Shown piece by piece: positions 16,800 through 25,496 of a stretch of DNA of 64,000 nt (the first letter of the stretch is position 1; each line of letters starts with the position of its first letter). Origin of the DNA: Chitinophagaceae bacterium. GTDB taxonomy: Bacteria; Bacteroidota; Bacteroidia; Chitinophagales; Chitinophagaceae. A program made the translations under genes and the position numbers. The notes below the pieces were generated by a model. It worked only from the letters and a program-made list of their open reading frames with translations. It had not been told where the DNA came from and did not search any database. The DNA lies in contig CP065012.1 in NCBI GenBank assembly GCA_016699815.1, forward strand, positions 2,981,946-3,045,945, read 5' to 3'.

Positions 16800-18401
16800 A
16801 TGGCTTTACACATGGTGGATGATCCGCAAAGTCAGGATGATTATGATGACAGCAATAATTCCAATCGCAATACAACAAACACGGGAGGAACGGGTGGTGG
16901 TTTGCTGAATTTTTTGCCACTATTATTTAGCCTTTTCAGGGGCGGCGGTGGTGGTAGTGGTGGTCGTCGTGGTGGTAAAGGTATTTTTTTGCTGTTGCTG
17001 GTTGGCGTAGGCGCCTATTTTTTATTAGGCCGTAGTGGTTGCGATACAGGTTCTGTAATCAATTCTATTTTTTCGAAAAGTGGCTATAATTTTAGTGCGC
17101 AGGAATTTAGCAAAGCAAAAGTATATGAGGGCCTTGAAGACGATAATGTAAAAAACCCATTGCCCGAAGCCGTGTCGTTGGCGGCATTTGCCCCAAAAAG
17201 ATTAAACCAGGGTAAGCAGGGTAGCTGTGTAGCATGGAGCAGCGCTTATGCAGCCAGAACAATTTTGGAAGCCGCAAGTACAAGCCAGGATCCCAACCAG
17301 GTAGCTTATAGCCCGGCATTCGTTTACAACAATATTGCATTAGATGATTGCCAGGGCTCATATATTCAGCGGGCAATGGAGTTTATGCAAAACCGTGGCG
17401 CATTACCCTTAAAGGAATTTCAATATGATGAAAATAATTGTACCCGTATGGCCAATGGAGATTTGATGGTAAAAGCTTCGCAAAATGCCATTCATGGATT
17501 TACAAGGCTTACAGAATCTGATGGCGTAAACGGATTAAATATTAGGGCAGTTAAAGAACATCTGTCAAAAGATGCACCCGTGGTAATTGGTATGATGGTG
17601 GGCCAAAGTTTTATGCAGGGTATGCTGGGCCAAAAAGTGTGGCACCCAGACCAATCTGATTACCAGCAGGTAGGTTTTGGCGGCCATGCCATGTGTGTAA
17701 TTGGGTACGACGACAGGGTGGAAGGAGGCGCATTTCAAATTATGAATAGCTGGGGCCCTGAATGGGGGCAAAACGGTATTGGCTATGTACGCTATGGAGA
17801 TTTTAAAGAATTTGTGAGAGAAGCTTATGGCCTCGATCCTTTGCCAAAGCGTGGCGCAGCATTAAATATTGCTTTTGCGTGCAGCGTAGGGCTTATGAAT
17901 AACGATACAAAACAACCCATTGCATTAAAATCATTTGACGGAAATGTATTTAAAACTATTGCTCCTATAAAAAAAGGCACAAAGTTTAAAATGGAAATTA
18001 AAAATGCTGTGGAATGTTATATTTATATTTTTACGCCGGACCAGGCAGGAAGTAAAAGCATCGTATTATTCCCATACAAACCCATTCACTCAGCTTATTG
18101 TGGTATTACAGGCTATCGCTTGTTTCCCAGGAAAGAATCTATAATGGCAGATGATGCAGGCAATAAAGAAATTATGGCTGTAGTAGTAAGCAAAAGTGAG
18201 CTGGATTATAACGCACTTAATACGGCCATCAATAACAGCAACCAACCCAATTTTGCGGCCAAAGTAAATGAAGCCGTTGCCGGTAATGCATTAAAAAATG
18301 TAAAATATACAGCTTCAGCAGATGGTAAAATAAACTTTAATGCTTCGGTGCAAAATTCCAATAATGTTGTTGCCACTATTGTGGAAATGGATAAACAATA
18401 A
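16800..18401 (+). CDS. Membrane-anchored papain-fold (C1 family) cysteine peptidase
   Basis: A 533-residue protein. Residues 1-60 are Asp/Asn-rich then Gly-rich (RGGGGGSGGRRGGKG), followed by a transmembrane helix at about 61-77 (GIFLLLLVGVGAYFLLG), so it is an N-in membrane protein with a periplasmic body. The papain-like triad is visible: Cys143 in GKQGSCVAWSSAYAA, a His at about 295 in GGHAMCVIGYDD and an Asn at about 315 in IMNSWGPEWGQNGIGYVRY. No propeptide is evident. The C-terminal part from about residue 355 (KMEIKNAVECYIYIFTPDQAG...) resembles DUF4384-like sandwich domains seen in bacterial caspase- and papain-like proteins. The gene is convergent with pntB, 9 bases apart. The substrate is unknown. 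Confidence 0.85.
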   Translation: MALHMVDDPQSQDDYDDSNNSNRNTTNTGGTGGGLLNFLPLLFSLFRGGGGGSGGRRGGKGIFLLLLVGVGAYFLLGRSGCDTGSVINSIFSKSGYNFSAQEFSKAKVYEGLEDDNVKNPLPEAVSLAAFAPKRLNQGKQGSCVAWSSAYAARTILEAASTSQDPNQVAYSPAFVYNNIALDDCQGSYIQRAMEFMQNRGALPLKEFQYDENNCTRMANGDLMVKASQNAIHGFTRLTESDGVNGLNIRAVKEHLSKDAPVVIGMMVGQSFMQGMLGQKVWHPDQSDYQQVGFGGHAMCVIGYDDRVEGGAFQIMNSWGPEWGQNGIGYVRYGDFKEFVREAYGLDPLPKRGAALNIAFACSVGLMNNDTKQPIALKSFDGNVFKTIAPIKKGTKFKMEIKNAVECYIYIFTPDQAGSKSIVLFPYKPIHSAYCGITGYRLFPRKESIMADDAGNKEIMAVVVSKSELDYNALNTAINNSNQPNFAAKVNEAVAGNALKNVKYTASADGKINFNASVQNSNNVVATIVEMDKQ

Positions 18402-18410
18402 TTTACTTGG

Positions 18411-19811
18411 TTATACTGATTTTATTTCAGTAACCAGGCTTTGCAGTACTTTTTTAGCATCGCCAAAAAGCATGCTGGTTTTCGGTTGAAAGAAAAGTTG
18501 GTTTTCAATACCAGCATAACCCGGTTTCATACTGCGTTTGTTTACAATAGTATTTTTTGCACGCTCTACTTCTAAAATGGGCATACCGTATATTGGTGAG
18601 GAAGGATCAGTTTTTGCCGCAGGGTTTACCACATCGTTTGCACCCAGTACTAGCACCACATCGGTGCTTTTAAATTCATCATTGGCTTGCTCCATTTCCA
18701 GCAGTTTATCATAAGGTACATCAGCTTCGGCAAGTAATACATTCATGTGGCCGGGCATACGGCCTGCAACCGGATGAATGGCATATTTTACTTCAACGCC
18801 TTTTTCTTCCAGGAGTTTTTCCAAATCGTGGCAAATATGTTGTGCCTGTGCCACTGCCAGGCCATAGCCAGGCACTATCATTACTTTACTTGCATAAGCC
18901 ATTACCATTGCTGCATCGCTTATGCTTATTTCTTTATAATTACCCTGTACCGTGTTGCCGGCGCTTGATGCATTGCTTCCTCCAAAAGAACCAATCAATA
19001 CATTGGTTAAAGAACGATTCATGGCTTTGCACATCAATATGGTTAATAAAGTACCTGCTGCGCCTACTAAAATTCCGCCGGTAAGCATTACTTTATTGTT
19101 GTACAAAAAGCCACCGCAGGCAGCTGCTACACCCGTAAATGAATTAAGTAAAGAAATTACCACCGGCATATCTGCACCGCCAATGGGAAACACAAAAAAC
19201 AAACCATATAAAAGCGACAGGAGAAAAATTATATAAAAAATTACCGTTGCATTTTCATTGTTCCATCCTACAAAAAATACTGCAAGTGCAAGTATAACAA
19301 GGAGCAGGGCGATGTTAAAAAAATGCTGTCCTTTAAATGCAAAATCTTTTATTTTGCCATTTAATTTTCCCCACGCAATCATACTGCCGGCAAAAGATAT
19401 GGAACCAATGATAAGGCCCAAAACAATGATAAGCATCATGCCTTTGGGCGCCACAATTCCATGATGCTGCAAATGGTTGTACTCTACAATGCCTATTAAT
19501 GCTGCACATGCACCGCCCATACCATTAAACATACTTACCATTTCGGGCATGGCGGTCATTTTTACTTTTTTTGCAGCAAGCGTACCAATTACTGAACCAA
19601 TCAAAAGCCCTGCAAAAATCCATAAGTGGTTGCCAAGTTTTACGCCTTCATCTTCATATAAAAATATAGTGCCTAATATAGCCAGCGCCATGCCTGCAGC
19701 AGCCACCAGGTTTCCTTTGCGTGCACTTGCAGGGTGCGATAGCATTTTTAAACCAACAATAAAAGTTACGGAAGCAATAAGGTAACAGAAGGTGAGTAAG
19801 TTTAATGACAT
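18411..19811 (-). CDS. pntB: NAD(P)(+) transhydrogenase subunit beta
   Basis: A 466-residue subunit of the proton-translocating transhydrogenase, which uses the proton gradient to reduce NADP+ with NADH. The first roughly 270 residues hold the membrane domain with about nine helices. The C-terminal NADP-binding domain III shows VMIVPGYGLAVAQAQH, the segment AIHPVAGRMPGHMNVLLAEA and VVLVLGANDVVNPAA, all characteristic. It lies downstream of pntAB on the same strand but separated by an unusual 259-base gap, so it may have its own promoter or an internal remnant sits there. Confidence 0.96.
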   Translation of the reverse strand: MSLNLLTFCYLIASVTFIVGLKMLSHPASARKGNLVAAAGMALAILGTIFLYEDEGVKLGNHLWIFAGLLIGSVIGTLAAKKVKMTAMPEMVSMFNGMGGACAALIGIVEYNHLQHHGIVAPKGMMLIIVLGLIIGSISFAGSMIAWGKLNGKIKDFAFKGQHFFNIALLLVILALAVFFVGWNNENATVIFYIIFLLSLLYGLFFVFPIGGADMPVVISLLNSFTGVAAACGGFLYNNKVMLTGGILVGAAGTLLTILMCKAMNRSLTNVLIGSFGGSNASSAGNTVQGNYKEISISDAAMVMAYASKVMIVPGYGLAVAQAQHICHDLEKLLEEKGVEVKYAIHPVAGRMPGHMNVLLAEADVPYDKLLEMEQANDEFKSTDVVLVLGANDVVNPAAKTDPSSPIYGMPILEVERAKNTIVNKRSMKPGYAGIENQLFFQPKTSMLFGDAKKVLQSLVTEIKSV

Positions 19812-20070
19812 AAGTTAAATGTTCAAATTATATATTAAGCATTTATAAATTAAAAATTCAATAAGTAATTTAATTTCCTGGTTTCGGCTTCGTTCAAATC
19901 ATAAGTTCGTAAATGCTTTAACCAGAACATTGATTTTTTTTGATTAAGTAAACTGCACAAATCCCTTATCCCGGGTAAAAAACCTTTTTTCGTTCTTTCT
20001 AATTAATATTTTTCTTCCCTCTTTGTTTTTATAACACTTAATTCAAAATTCATAATTCGTAACTCACCTC

Positions 20071-20388
20071 TCATTTATTACCGCTCTTTGGTTTAAACAT
20101 CTCCAGCATCCTGTCGGTTACCACAAAGCCGCCAACTACATTTAATGTACCTAATATTACTGCCAAAAAACCCAGCCATAGCGCAAGGTAATTATCGGCT
20201 TCGGCCCGGCCCATTACAATGATGGCGCCAATAATTACCACGCCATGTATTGCATTAGCACCACTCATAAGCGGAGTATGTAATACGCTGGGTACACGGC
20301 CTATCACTTCAATGCCCACAAATATCATGAGGATAATGATATAAATGATTTGCTGCTGCGCTGAAATGAAGTTTAATATATTTTCCAT
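20071..20388 (-). CDS. pntAB: NAD(P) transhydrogenase subunit alpha part 2 (membrane part)
   Basis: A 105-residue membrane protein with three hydrophobic helices (residues about 14-32, 45-65 and 70-92). GIEVIGRVPSVLHTPLMSGANAIHGVV is the hallmark of the membrane part of PntA, which in this three-subunit arrangement is a separate gene. It starts 9 bases after the pntAA stop and works with PntAA and PntB in the inner membrane. Confidence 0.95.
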   Translation of the reverse strand: MENILNFISAQQQIIYIIILMIFVGIEVIGRVPSVLHTPLMSGANAIHGVVIIGAIIVMGRAEADNYLALWLGFLAVILGTLNVVGGFVVTDRMLEMFKPKSGNK

Positions 20389-20397
20389 ATATTTTCT

Positions 20398-21513
20398 TTA
20401 TAGGTTTAATAATTTTTCATTGGTTATTCTTCCCTCATGTGCCACACAGGTTCCTTTCACCAAATCATCTTCAAAATTTAAATTCAGGTTTCCCTCCTTA
20501 TCAATAATAAGTTGTAAAAAATTTAAAATATTTTTTCCATATAATTTGCTGGCATCGGCGGGCATATCGCCTGCCAGTAAGCTATTGCCTGCAATGGTTA
20601 TGCCATGGTAAACAATTGTTTTTTCATTTTGCGTTTGTGCAGTGTTGCCGCCTGTTGCAGCAGCTAAATCAACTATCACCGATCCGTTCTTCATGGCGGC
20701 AAGCATTTCATTGCTGATGAGTACCGGCGCTTTTTTGCCGGGAATTTGTGCCGTTGTAATAATGATATCTGCTTTGGCAACCGATTCCGCAATTTTTTCT
20801 TTTTGTCTTTGTAAAAAATCCTGTGATTGCTCCACGGCATATCCACCGGCCTTGCTGGCATCTGCGGCTCCTTCTACTTCTATAAATTTTCCACCCAGGC
20901 TCATTACTTCTTCTTTTACTGCAGGCCTTGTATCAAACACTTCTATTACTGCACCCAATCTTTTTGCTGTGGCAATAGCCTGCAAGCCGGCAACTCCTGC
21001 ACCAAGTACCAGCACTTTTGCCGGAGGAATGGTTCCTGCAGCCGTCATAAACATGGGGAAATATTTTGGATACAAATTTGCCGCTAATAAAACCGCTTTG
21101 TACCCGGCAATATTGGCCTGGCTGCTGAGCACGTCCATACTTTGCGCCCTGGTTGTACGGGGCAGCATTTCCATGCTGAAAACCGAAAAATTTGCTGCTG
21201 CACATTTTTGGATTACAGCAGTATTCAATAATGCATTATATGTGCCCAGCAGTATTTTTGCCTTACACTGCTTTAGGGCATCATCATTTAAAGCATTTAT
21301 AGAAAGTATGATTTGCGCCTGCTCCAAAACTTCTTCACGGGAAACGATATTTGCCCCTGACTGCAAATAGTTTTCATCGCTGGTGCAGGCATTGTTTCCG
21401 GCGCCTCTTTCTATAAAAACTTTGCAATTTAATTTGGTAAAGCCGGCAATATGTTCCGGTAATAGTGACACCCTTTTTTCCGGTACCGGTTCTTTTAATA
21501 CTCCAATTATCAT
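20398..21513 (-). CDS. pntAA: NAD(P) transhydrogenase subunit alpha part 1 (NAD-binding)
   Basis: A 371-residue soluble NAD(H)-binding subunit. The N-terminus IIGVLKEPVPEKRVSLLPEH is typical of the alanine dehydrogenase/PntA fold, and the Rossmann motif VLVLGAGVAGLQAIATAKRLG with the following acidic residue (VIEVFDTRP) binds NAD. VAKADIIITTAQIPGKKAPVL and the mobile-loop-like stretch further on agree. It is the first transhydrogenase gene of the group, 51 bases after the O-methyltransferase-like gene, and probably belongs to a longer minus-strand transcript starting at mqnE. Confidence 0.96.
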   Translation of the reverse strand: MIIGVLKEPVPEKRVSLLPEHIAGFTKLNCKVFIERGAGNNACTSDENYLQSGANIVSREEVLEQAQIILSINALNDDALKQCKAKILLGTYNALLNTAVIQKCAAANFSVFSMEMLPRTTRAQSMDVLSSQANIAGYKAVLLAANLYPKYFPMFMTAAGTIPPAKVLVLGAGVAGLQAIATAKRLGAVIEVFDTRPAVKEEVMSLGGKFIEVEGAADASKAGGYAVEQSQDFLQRQKEKIAESVAKADIIITTAQIPGKKAPVLISNEMLAAMKNGSVIVDLAAATGGNTAQTQNEKTIVYHGITIAGNSLLAGDMPADASKLYGKNILNFLQLIIDKEGNLNLNFEDDLVKGTCVAHEGRITNEKLLNL

Positions 21514-21564
21514 GGCTTAAAAATAGGGCATTCGTTTTTATAAAAGTAAAAATTGTTTATAATA

Positions 21565-22362
21565 TTAAAAGCGTACAATAAAATCCTGTTTTTCTTTAAA
21601 ATCTTTATTGAAAAATAATATTCCTATAAAAAATAAATTAATACTTAGGGTTACTGCCTCGTTTGCTTTGGCAATTTGCCAGGCTTCTTCCATTTCTTTG
21701 CTCCAATGTATATCATCAAAAATTACGATGCTTTGCTCATGGCAATTCTGGAGTATTTGCTCAAAATAGAGCAGGGTAGGCGCTTTGCGGTGGTTGCCAT
21801 CAATAAAAGCCAGGTCAATTTTACCAGATTGTTGCAATAACCTGCTTAAAGTTTCATCAAAGTTGCCTTCAACAAGGCAAATGTTTTTTAAGGGCAACTG
21901 GTTAAAAACCTGTTGGGCAATTGCTGCAATTTCCGGGGAACCTTCGCAACTGTAAAGTTTGCCTGATGTATTTCCGCTGGCAAGGTAACTGCTGCTAATG
22001 CCAAAGGAAGTGCCCAGCTCCAAAAGGGTTTGCGGCTTAAAATATTGTACCATCCTAAAAAGCAATTGGCCGTATTTTGGCGACTTTAATGATGATGCTG
22101 CAATTCTTTTTATTTGCCTTTTGTTTGAAGAAATTAGTGCTGAGCCTGCGCCAAAATCTTTTACCTCAATTTGAGCAGTGTTATGCAGTAATTTTTTTCT
22201 TTCGGCTTCAATGGTTGGGTAACAGGCATAATTTTTTTTATCGTTTAAAATTTTTGCAATAAAATTAAAAACGAAAGGGGAGTGTATGCCGTGGCCTTTT
22301 CCGTTGAAAGCAGAAAAATAATATTTAAGATATTTTTGAGCAAGTTGATAAGAAGAGTACAT
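21565..22362 (-). CDS. Class I SAM-dependent methyltransferase (O-methyltransferase-like)
   Basis: A 265-residue cytosolic protein. The SAM site is visible as TLLELGTSFGISSSYLA (about residue 113) and SCEGSPEIAAIA, with the later LAFIDGNHRKAPTLLYFEQIL giving the Asp-Gly-Asn-His motif seen in O-methyltransferase-like families of Bacteroidota. The opening YQLAQKYLKYYFSAFNGKGHGIHSPFVF is a conserved N-terminal block of this uncharacterised group, as I remember it. It starts one base after the folA stop, so coupled translation is likely. The substrate is unknown. Confidence 0.83.
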   Translation of the reverse strand: MYSSYQLAQKYLKYYFSAFNGKGHGIHSPFVFNFIAKILNDKKNYACYPTIEAERKKLLHNTAQIEVKDFGAGSALISSNKRQIKRIAASSLKSPKYGQLLFRMVQYFKPQTLLELGTSFGISSSYLASGNTSGKLYSCEGSPEIAAIAQQVFNQLPLKNICLVEGNFDETLSRLLQQSGKIDLAFIDGNHRKAPTLLYFEQILQNCHEQSIVIFDDIHWSKEMEEAWQIAKANEAVTLSINLFFIGILFFNKDFKEKQDFIVRF

Positions 22363-22363
22363 A

Positions 22364-22852
22364 TTATTTTCTTACCCATTTTTGAAAAGAATAATCATAT
22401 AAATGTTTCCCGTCTTTACTAAAATTCTCATTGGAAACCTGTTTCCATTGTTCCGGGTTTATTTCAGGAAAAAAAGTATCGGCATCAAAACTGGCATGTA
22501 CCCGGGTTAAGTAAATGCAATCTGCAAGCGTCATGGACTGTTTATAAATTTCCCCGCCGCCAATAATAAAAATTTCTTTATAGCTGGCTTCTTTTGCTTT
22601 TTCAATTGCATCTTTAAGGCTATTTGCCGTTGTTACATTTGCGGCTTTCCAACCGGGTTGTGCAGTAATTACAATATTCATTCTGCCGGCCAAAGGCTTC
22701 CCCATACTTTCAAAAGTTTTGCGCCCCATTATTACTACCATTCCCCAGGTAGTGTTTTTAAAAAATTTCATGTCGTTGGGTAAATGCCAGAGCAATTGGT
22801 TGTTTTTGCCAATCTCATTTTTTTCTGCAGCCGCAACTAATAGTGAAACCAT
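22364..22852 (-). CDS. folA: Dihydrofolate reductase
   Basis: A 162-residue enzyme that reduces dihydrofolate with NADPH. The family fingerprint is complete: LVAAAEKNEIGKNNQLLWHL, the catalytic Asp in LPNDMKFFK, VIMGRKTFESMGKPLAGR for NADPH binding, and EIFIIGGGEIYKQSMTLAD. The length is normal. It sits 34 bases after mqnE and one base before the methyltransferase gene on the same strand. Confidence 0.97.
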   Translation of the reverse strand: MVSLLVAAAEKNEIGKNNQLLWHLPNDMKFFKNTTWGMVVIMGRKTFESMGKPLAGRMNIVITAQPGWKAANVTTANSLKDAIEKAKEASYKEIFIIGGGEIYKQSMTLADCIYLTRVHASFDADTFFPEINPEQWKQVSNENFSKDGKHLYDYSFQKWVRK

Positions 22853-22886
22853 TTTTTATTTTTTGTAAAAAAAAGCGAAATAAAAT

Positions 22887-24047
22887 TTAATGCAGTTCTG
22901 CTTCTGCATGTACTTCCACTGTTCCATAATCTTTAATCACATCGTATAGCGTTCCTCGCTCCACTGGTTGCCTTTTTGCCTGTTTAATTAGCGTTACCAA
23001 TTCTTCGGTTGTCATAGAAGGAGATTGTTCTTCGCTGCCGGCCATGGAATATATTTTTGTGCTGTCGTCAATGGTACCGTCAATATCATTTACGCCAAAA
23101 GACAAACTCAGTTGTGCATTTTGCCTGCCCAGCATGGGCCAGTAGGCTTTAATATGTGGGAAGTTATCGAGGTAAATTCTGGCAATGGCATACAACCGCA
23201 TATCCTCTGCAACAGTAGACTCGGGCACATGGCTCATATCATTATTTGCATTGCGAAATTTGAGTGGGATAAAGGTATTGAAGCCTTTTGTTTTGTCCTG
23301 CAAGGCACGCAATTTTTTCATGTGGTCTATGCGGTGCTCATATTTTTCAATGTGGCCATAAAGCATGCTGGCATTGCTTGGTATGCCCAGCTGGTGTGCC
23401 GCTTCATGTATTTTAAGCCATCCTTCTCCACTCACTTTATCTTCGCAAATTTTATTTCTTATCTCCTCATGAAAAATTTCTGCACCTCCGCCGGGAAGTG
23501 ATTGAAGGCCTGCTTCTTTTAGCGCTTTCATGCCTTCTTCCACATTAAGTTTTGCTTTGCGAAACATATAATCCAGTTCCACTGCAGTAAATGCTTTAAT
23601 GTGCAACGATGGGCGGTGGGCATGAATTTTTTGTAAGAGTTCAATAAAATAATGCAAATCCATTTTTGGATGTACACCACCCACTATATGCACTTCGGTT
23701 ACAGGTTGGTTATCGTAATTTTTTACCATATCCAGCATTTCATCAATGCTCAATTCCCAGCCTTCTTCCCGGTGTGCATACAGCCTGCTGTAGGAACAAA
23801 ATTTACAACTGAACACACATACATTGGTAGGCTCAATATGAAAATTGCGGTTGAAATATGTTTTATCGCCATGCAATTTTTCTCTTACATCATTGGCCAA
23901 AGCGCCCACAAAACCCAGGCTGCCTTTTTCAAATAATACCAGGCATTCTTCATCGGTTATCCTTTTATTGTTTAACACAGATGTGGCTATTTGCCGGAGT
24001 TGCATGTCTTTTTCTGCTGCTGCCAAAAATGCTGCTGCACTTCCCAT
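22887..24047 (-). CDS. mqnE: Aminofutalosine synthase (radical SAM, menaquinone by the futalosine pathway)
   Basis: A 386-residue radical SAM enzyme. The iron-sulfur motif CxxxCxxC appears in NVCVFSCKFCSYSR at about residue 75, followed by VTEVHIVGGVHPKMDLHYF and LPGGGAEIFHEEIR. These segments and the length distinguish MqnE from its relative MqnC. The enzyme joins a chorismate-derived substrate to adenosine to give aminofutalosine, so this organism should make menaquinone by the futalosine route. Other mqn genes are not in the window. It is probably the first gene of the mqnE-folA-methyltransferase-pnt transcript. Confidence 0.95.
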   Translation of the reverse strand: MGSAAAFLAAAEKDMQLRQIATSVLNNKRITDEECLVLFEKGSLGFVGALANDVREKLHGDKTYFNRNFHIEPTNVCVFSCKFCSYSRLYAHREEGWELSIDEMLDMVKNYDNQPVTEVHIVGGVHPKMDLHYFIELLQKIHAHRPSLHIKAFTAVELDYMFRKAKLNVEEGMKALKEAGLQSLPGGGAEIFHEEIRNKICEDKVSGEGWLKIHEAAHQLGIPSNASMLYGHIEKYEHRIDHMKKLRALQDKTKGFNTFIPLKFRNANNDMSHVPESTVAEDMRLYAIARIYLDNFPHIKAYWPMLGRQNAQLSLSFGVNDIDGTIDDSTKIYSMAGSEEQSPSMTTEELVTLIKQAKRQPVERGTLYDVIKDYGTVEVHAEAELH

Positions 24048-24213
24048 TTTTTTGAAATTTTATGCAAAGTTATTGCTTTTCATTTTTTATCGGCAAATCC
24101 TGTAAAAACCTTATTTAACCTGTTTATTTATAAATCTATTATTCCCAAAGCCCATATAGGTTCAATTAAAAAAATAATTATCTTACCGCTTTATAAATAA
24201 AACGATACTTGCT

Positions 24214-25473
24214 ATGAGCATAAAATTAAGGCTGACCATTATGAGCTTTCTGCAGTTTTTTGTATGGGGCGCATGGTTAATTACAATTGGCACTTATTGC
24301 CTTAATGCCAAAGGCTGGACTTTTCCTCAGTTTGGCGCAATTTTTTCAACGCTGGCGCTGGCTTCACTTTTTATGCCTGCTTTAACTGGTATTATTGCAG
24401 ATAAATGGTTAAATGCAGAACGCCTTTACGGCATCCTCCATATTGTTTATGGCCTCATTCTTTTTTATGTTCCCAAGGTGGATGACCCGGGTACATTGTA
24501 TTATGTAATTTTTGGGGCAATGATATGTTATATGCCTACCATTTCTTTGTCTAATTCCATTGCATATACCATTTTAAAAAGAGATGGTTTTGATGTGGTA
24601 AAAGTTTTTCCATCCATCAGGGTTTGGGGTACCATTGGGTTTATTGTAGCCATGTGGAGTACCAACCTTAGTGGCAGCAAGGATAACAGCAACCAGTTTA
24701 TTATTGGCGCAATTGGTGCCATTATACTGGGTATTTTTTCGTTTACATTGCCCAAATGCCCGCCGCCAAAATCTATTGCAAAAGATGCCGGTTTTGCTGA
24801 GCAAATGGGCCTGCAGGCATTTAAACTTTTTGGGAATTATAAAATGGCTCTGTTCTTTTTATTTAGCATGTTGCTTGGCGCAGCTTTGCAGCTTACCAAT
24901 ATGTATGGCGATTCTTTTTTAACCAGCTTTGATAAAATTGAAGCCTTTAAAGATTCTTTTGTGGTAAAATATTCAACCATTATTTTATCTATATCGCAAA
25001 TGAGCGAAACTTTATTTATCCTCACCATCCCTTTTTTCCTGAAAAAATTTGGCATCAAAAAAGTGATGTTGTTTGCCATGCTTGCATGGGTGCTGCGCTT
25101 TGGTTTATTTGCCTACGGCGATCCCACAGCAATGGGTACTGTGCATATAATTTTAAGTTGCATTGTGTATGGTATGGCTTTCGACTTTTTTAATATTTCG
25201 GGATCTCTTTTTGTGGAAACTTCTACCGATTCATCCATACGTTCCAGCGCACAAGGTTTGTTTATGATGATGACCAACGGCGTAGGCGCATGGCTGGGCA
25301 GCACAGTGAGCGGCATGGTAATTGGCAAATATTATATAAATGCCGATGGCTCCAGCAACTGGCAGGGTATATGGTTTGCATTTGCCGTTTATGCTTTGGT
25401 TATTGCCATTTTATTTGCTGTTTTATTTAAGCACAAGCATGTGCCGGAAGAAGTGGCAACCGTACAGCATTAA
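24214..25473 (+). CDS. Nucleoside:H+ symporter-type MFS permease
   Basis: A 419-residue inner-membrane protein with twelve predicted helices. The beginning (RLTIMSFLQFFVWGAWLITIGTYC) and the recurring PALTGIIADKWLNAERLYG are typical of the NupG/XapB nucleoside permease branch of the major facilitator superfamily. The end FMMMTNGVGAWLGSTVSGMVIGKYY also fits. It would import nucleosides. The convergent neighbour is a 5'-nucleotidase-like lipoprotein, 23 bases away, a sensible functional pairing since periplasmic 5'-nucleotidase releases nucleosides. They are on opposite strands, so this is not an operon. Confidence 0.88.
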   Translation: MSIKLRLTIMSFLQFFVWGAWLITIGTYCLNAKGWTFPQFGAIFSTLALASLFMPALTGIIADKWLNAERLYGILHIVYGLILFYVPKVDDPGTLYYVIFGAMICYMPTISLSNSIAYTILKRDGFDVVKVFPSIRVWGTIGFIVAMWSTNLSGSKDNSNQFIIGAIGAIILGIFSFTLPKCPPPKSIAKDAGFAEQMGLQAFKLFGNYKMALFFLFSMLLGAALQLTNMYGDSFLTSFDKIEAFKDSFVVKYSTIILSISQMSETLFILTIPFFLKKFGIKKVMLFAMLAWVLRFGLFAYGDPTAMGTVHIILSCIVYGMAFDFFNISGSLFVETSTDSSIRSSAQGLFMMMTNGVGAWLGSTVSGMVIGKYYINADGSSNWQGIWFAFAVYALVIAILFAVLFKHKHVPEEVATVQH

Positions 25474-25496
25474 TTTTTTTTCTCAAATACAAAGGC

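Noticed and set aside
19850..19930. 26-codon open frame between pntAB and pntB as a gene
   Set aside because: It has no ribosome-binding site, promoter, signal or known family and is too short to support. Kept only as a remark under the gap finding.
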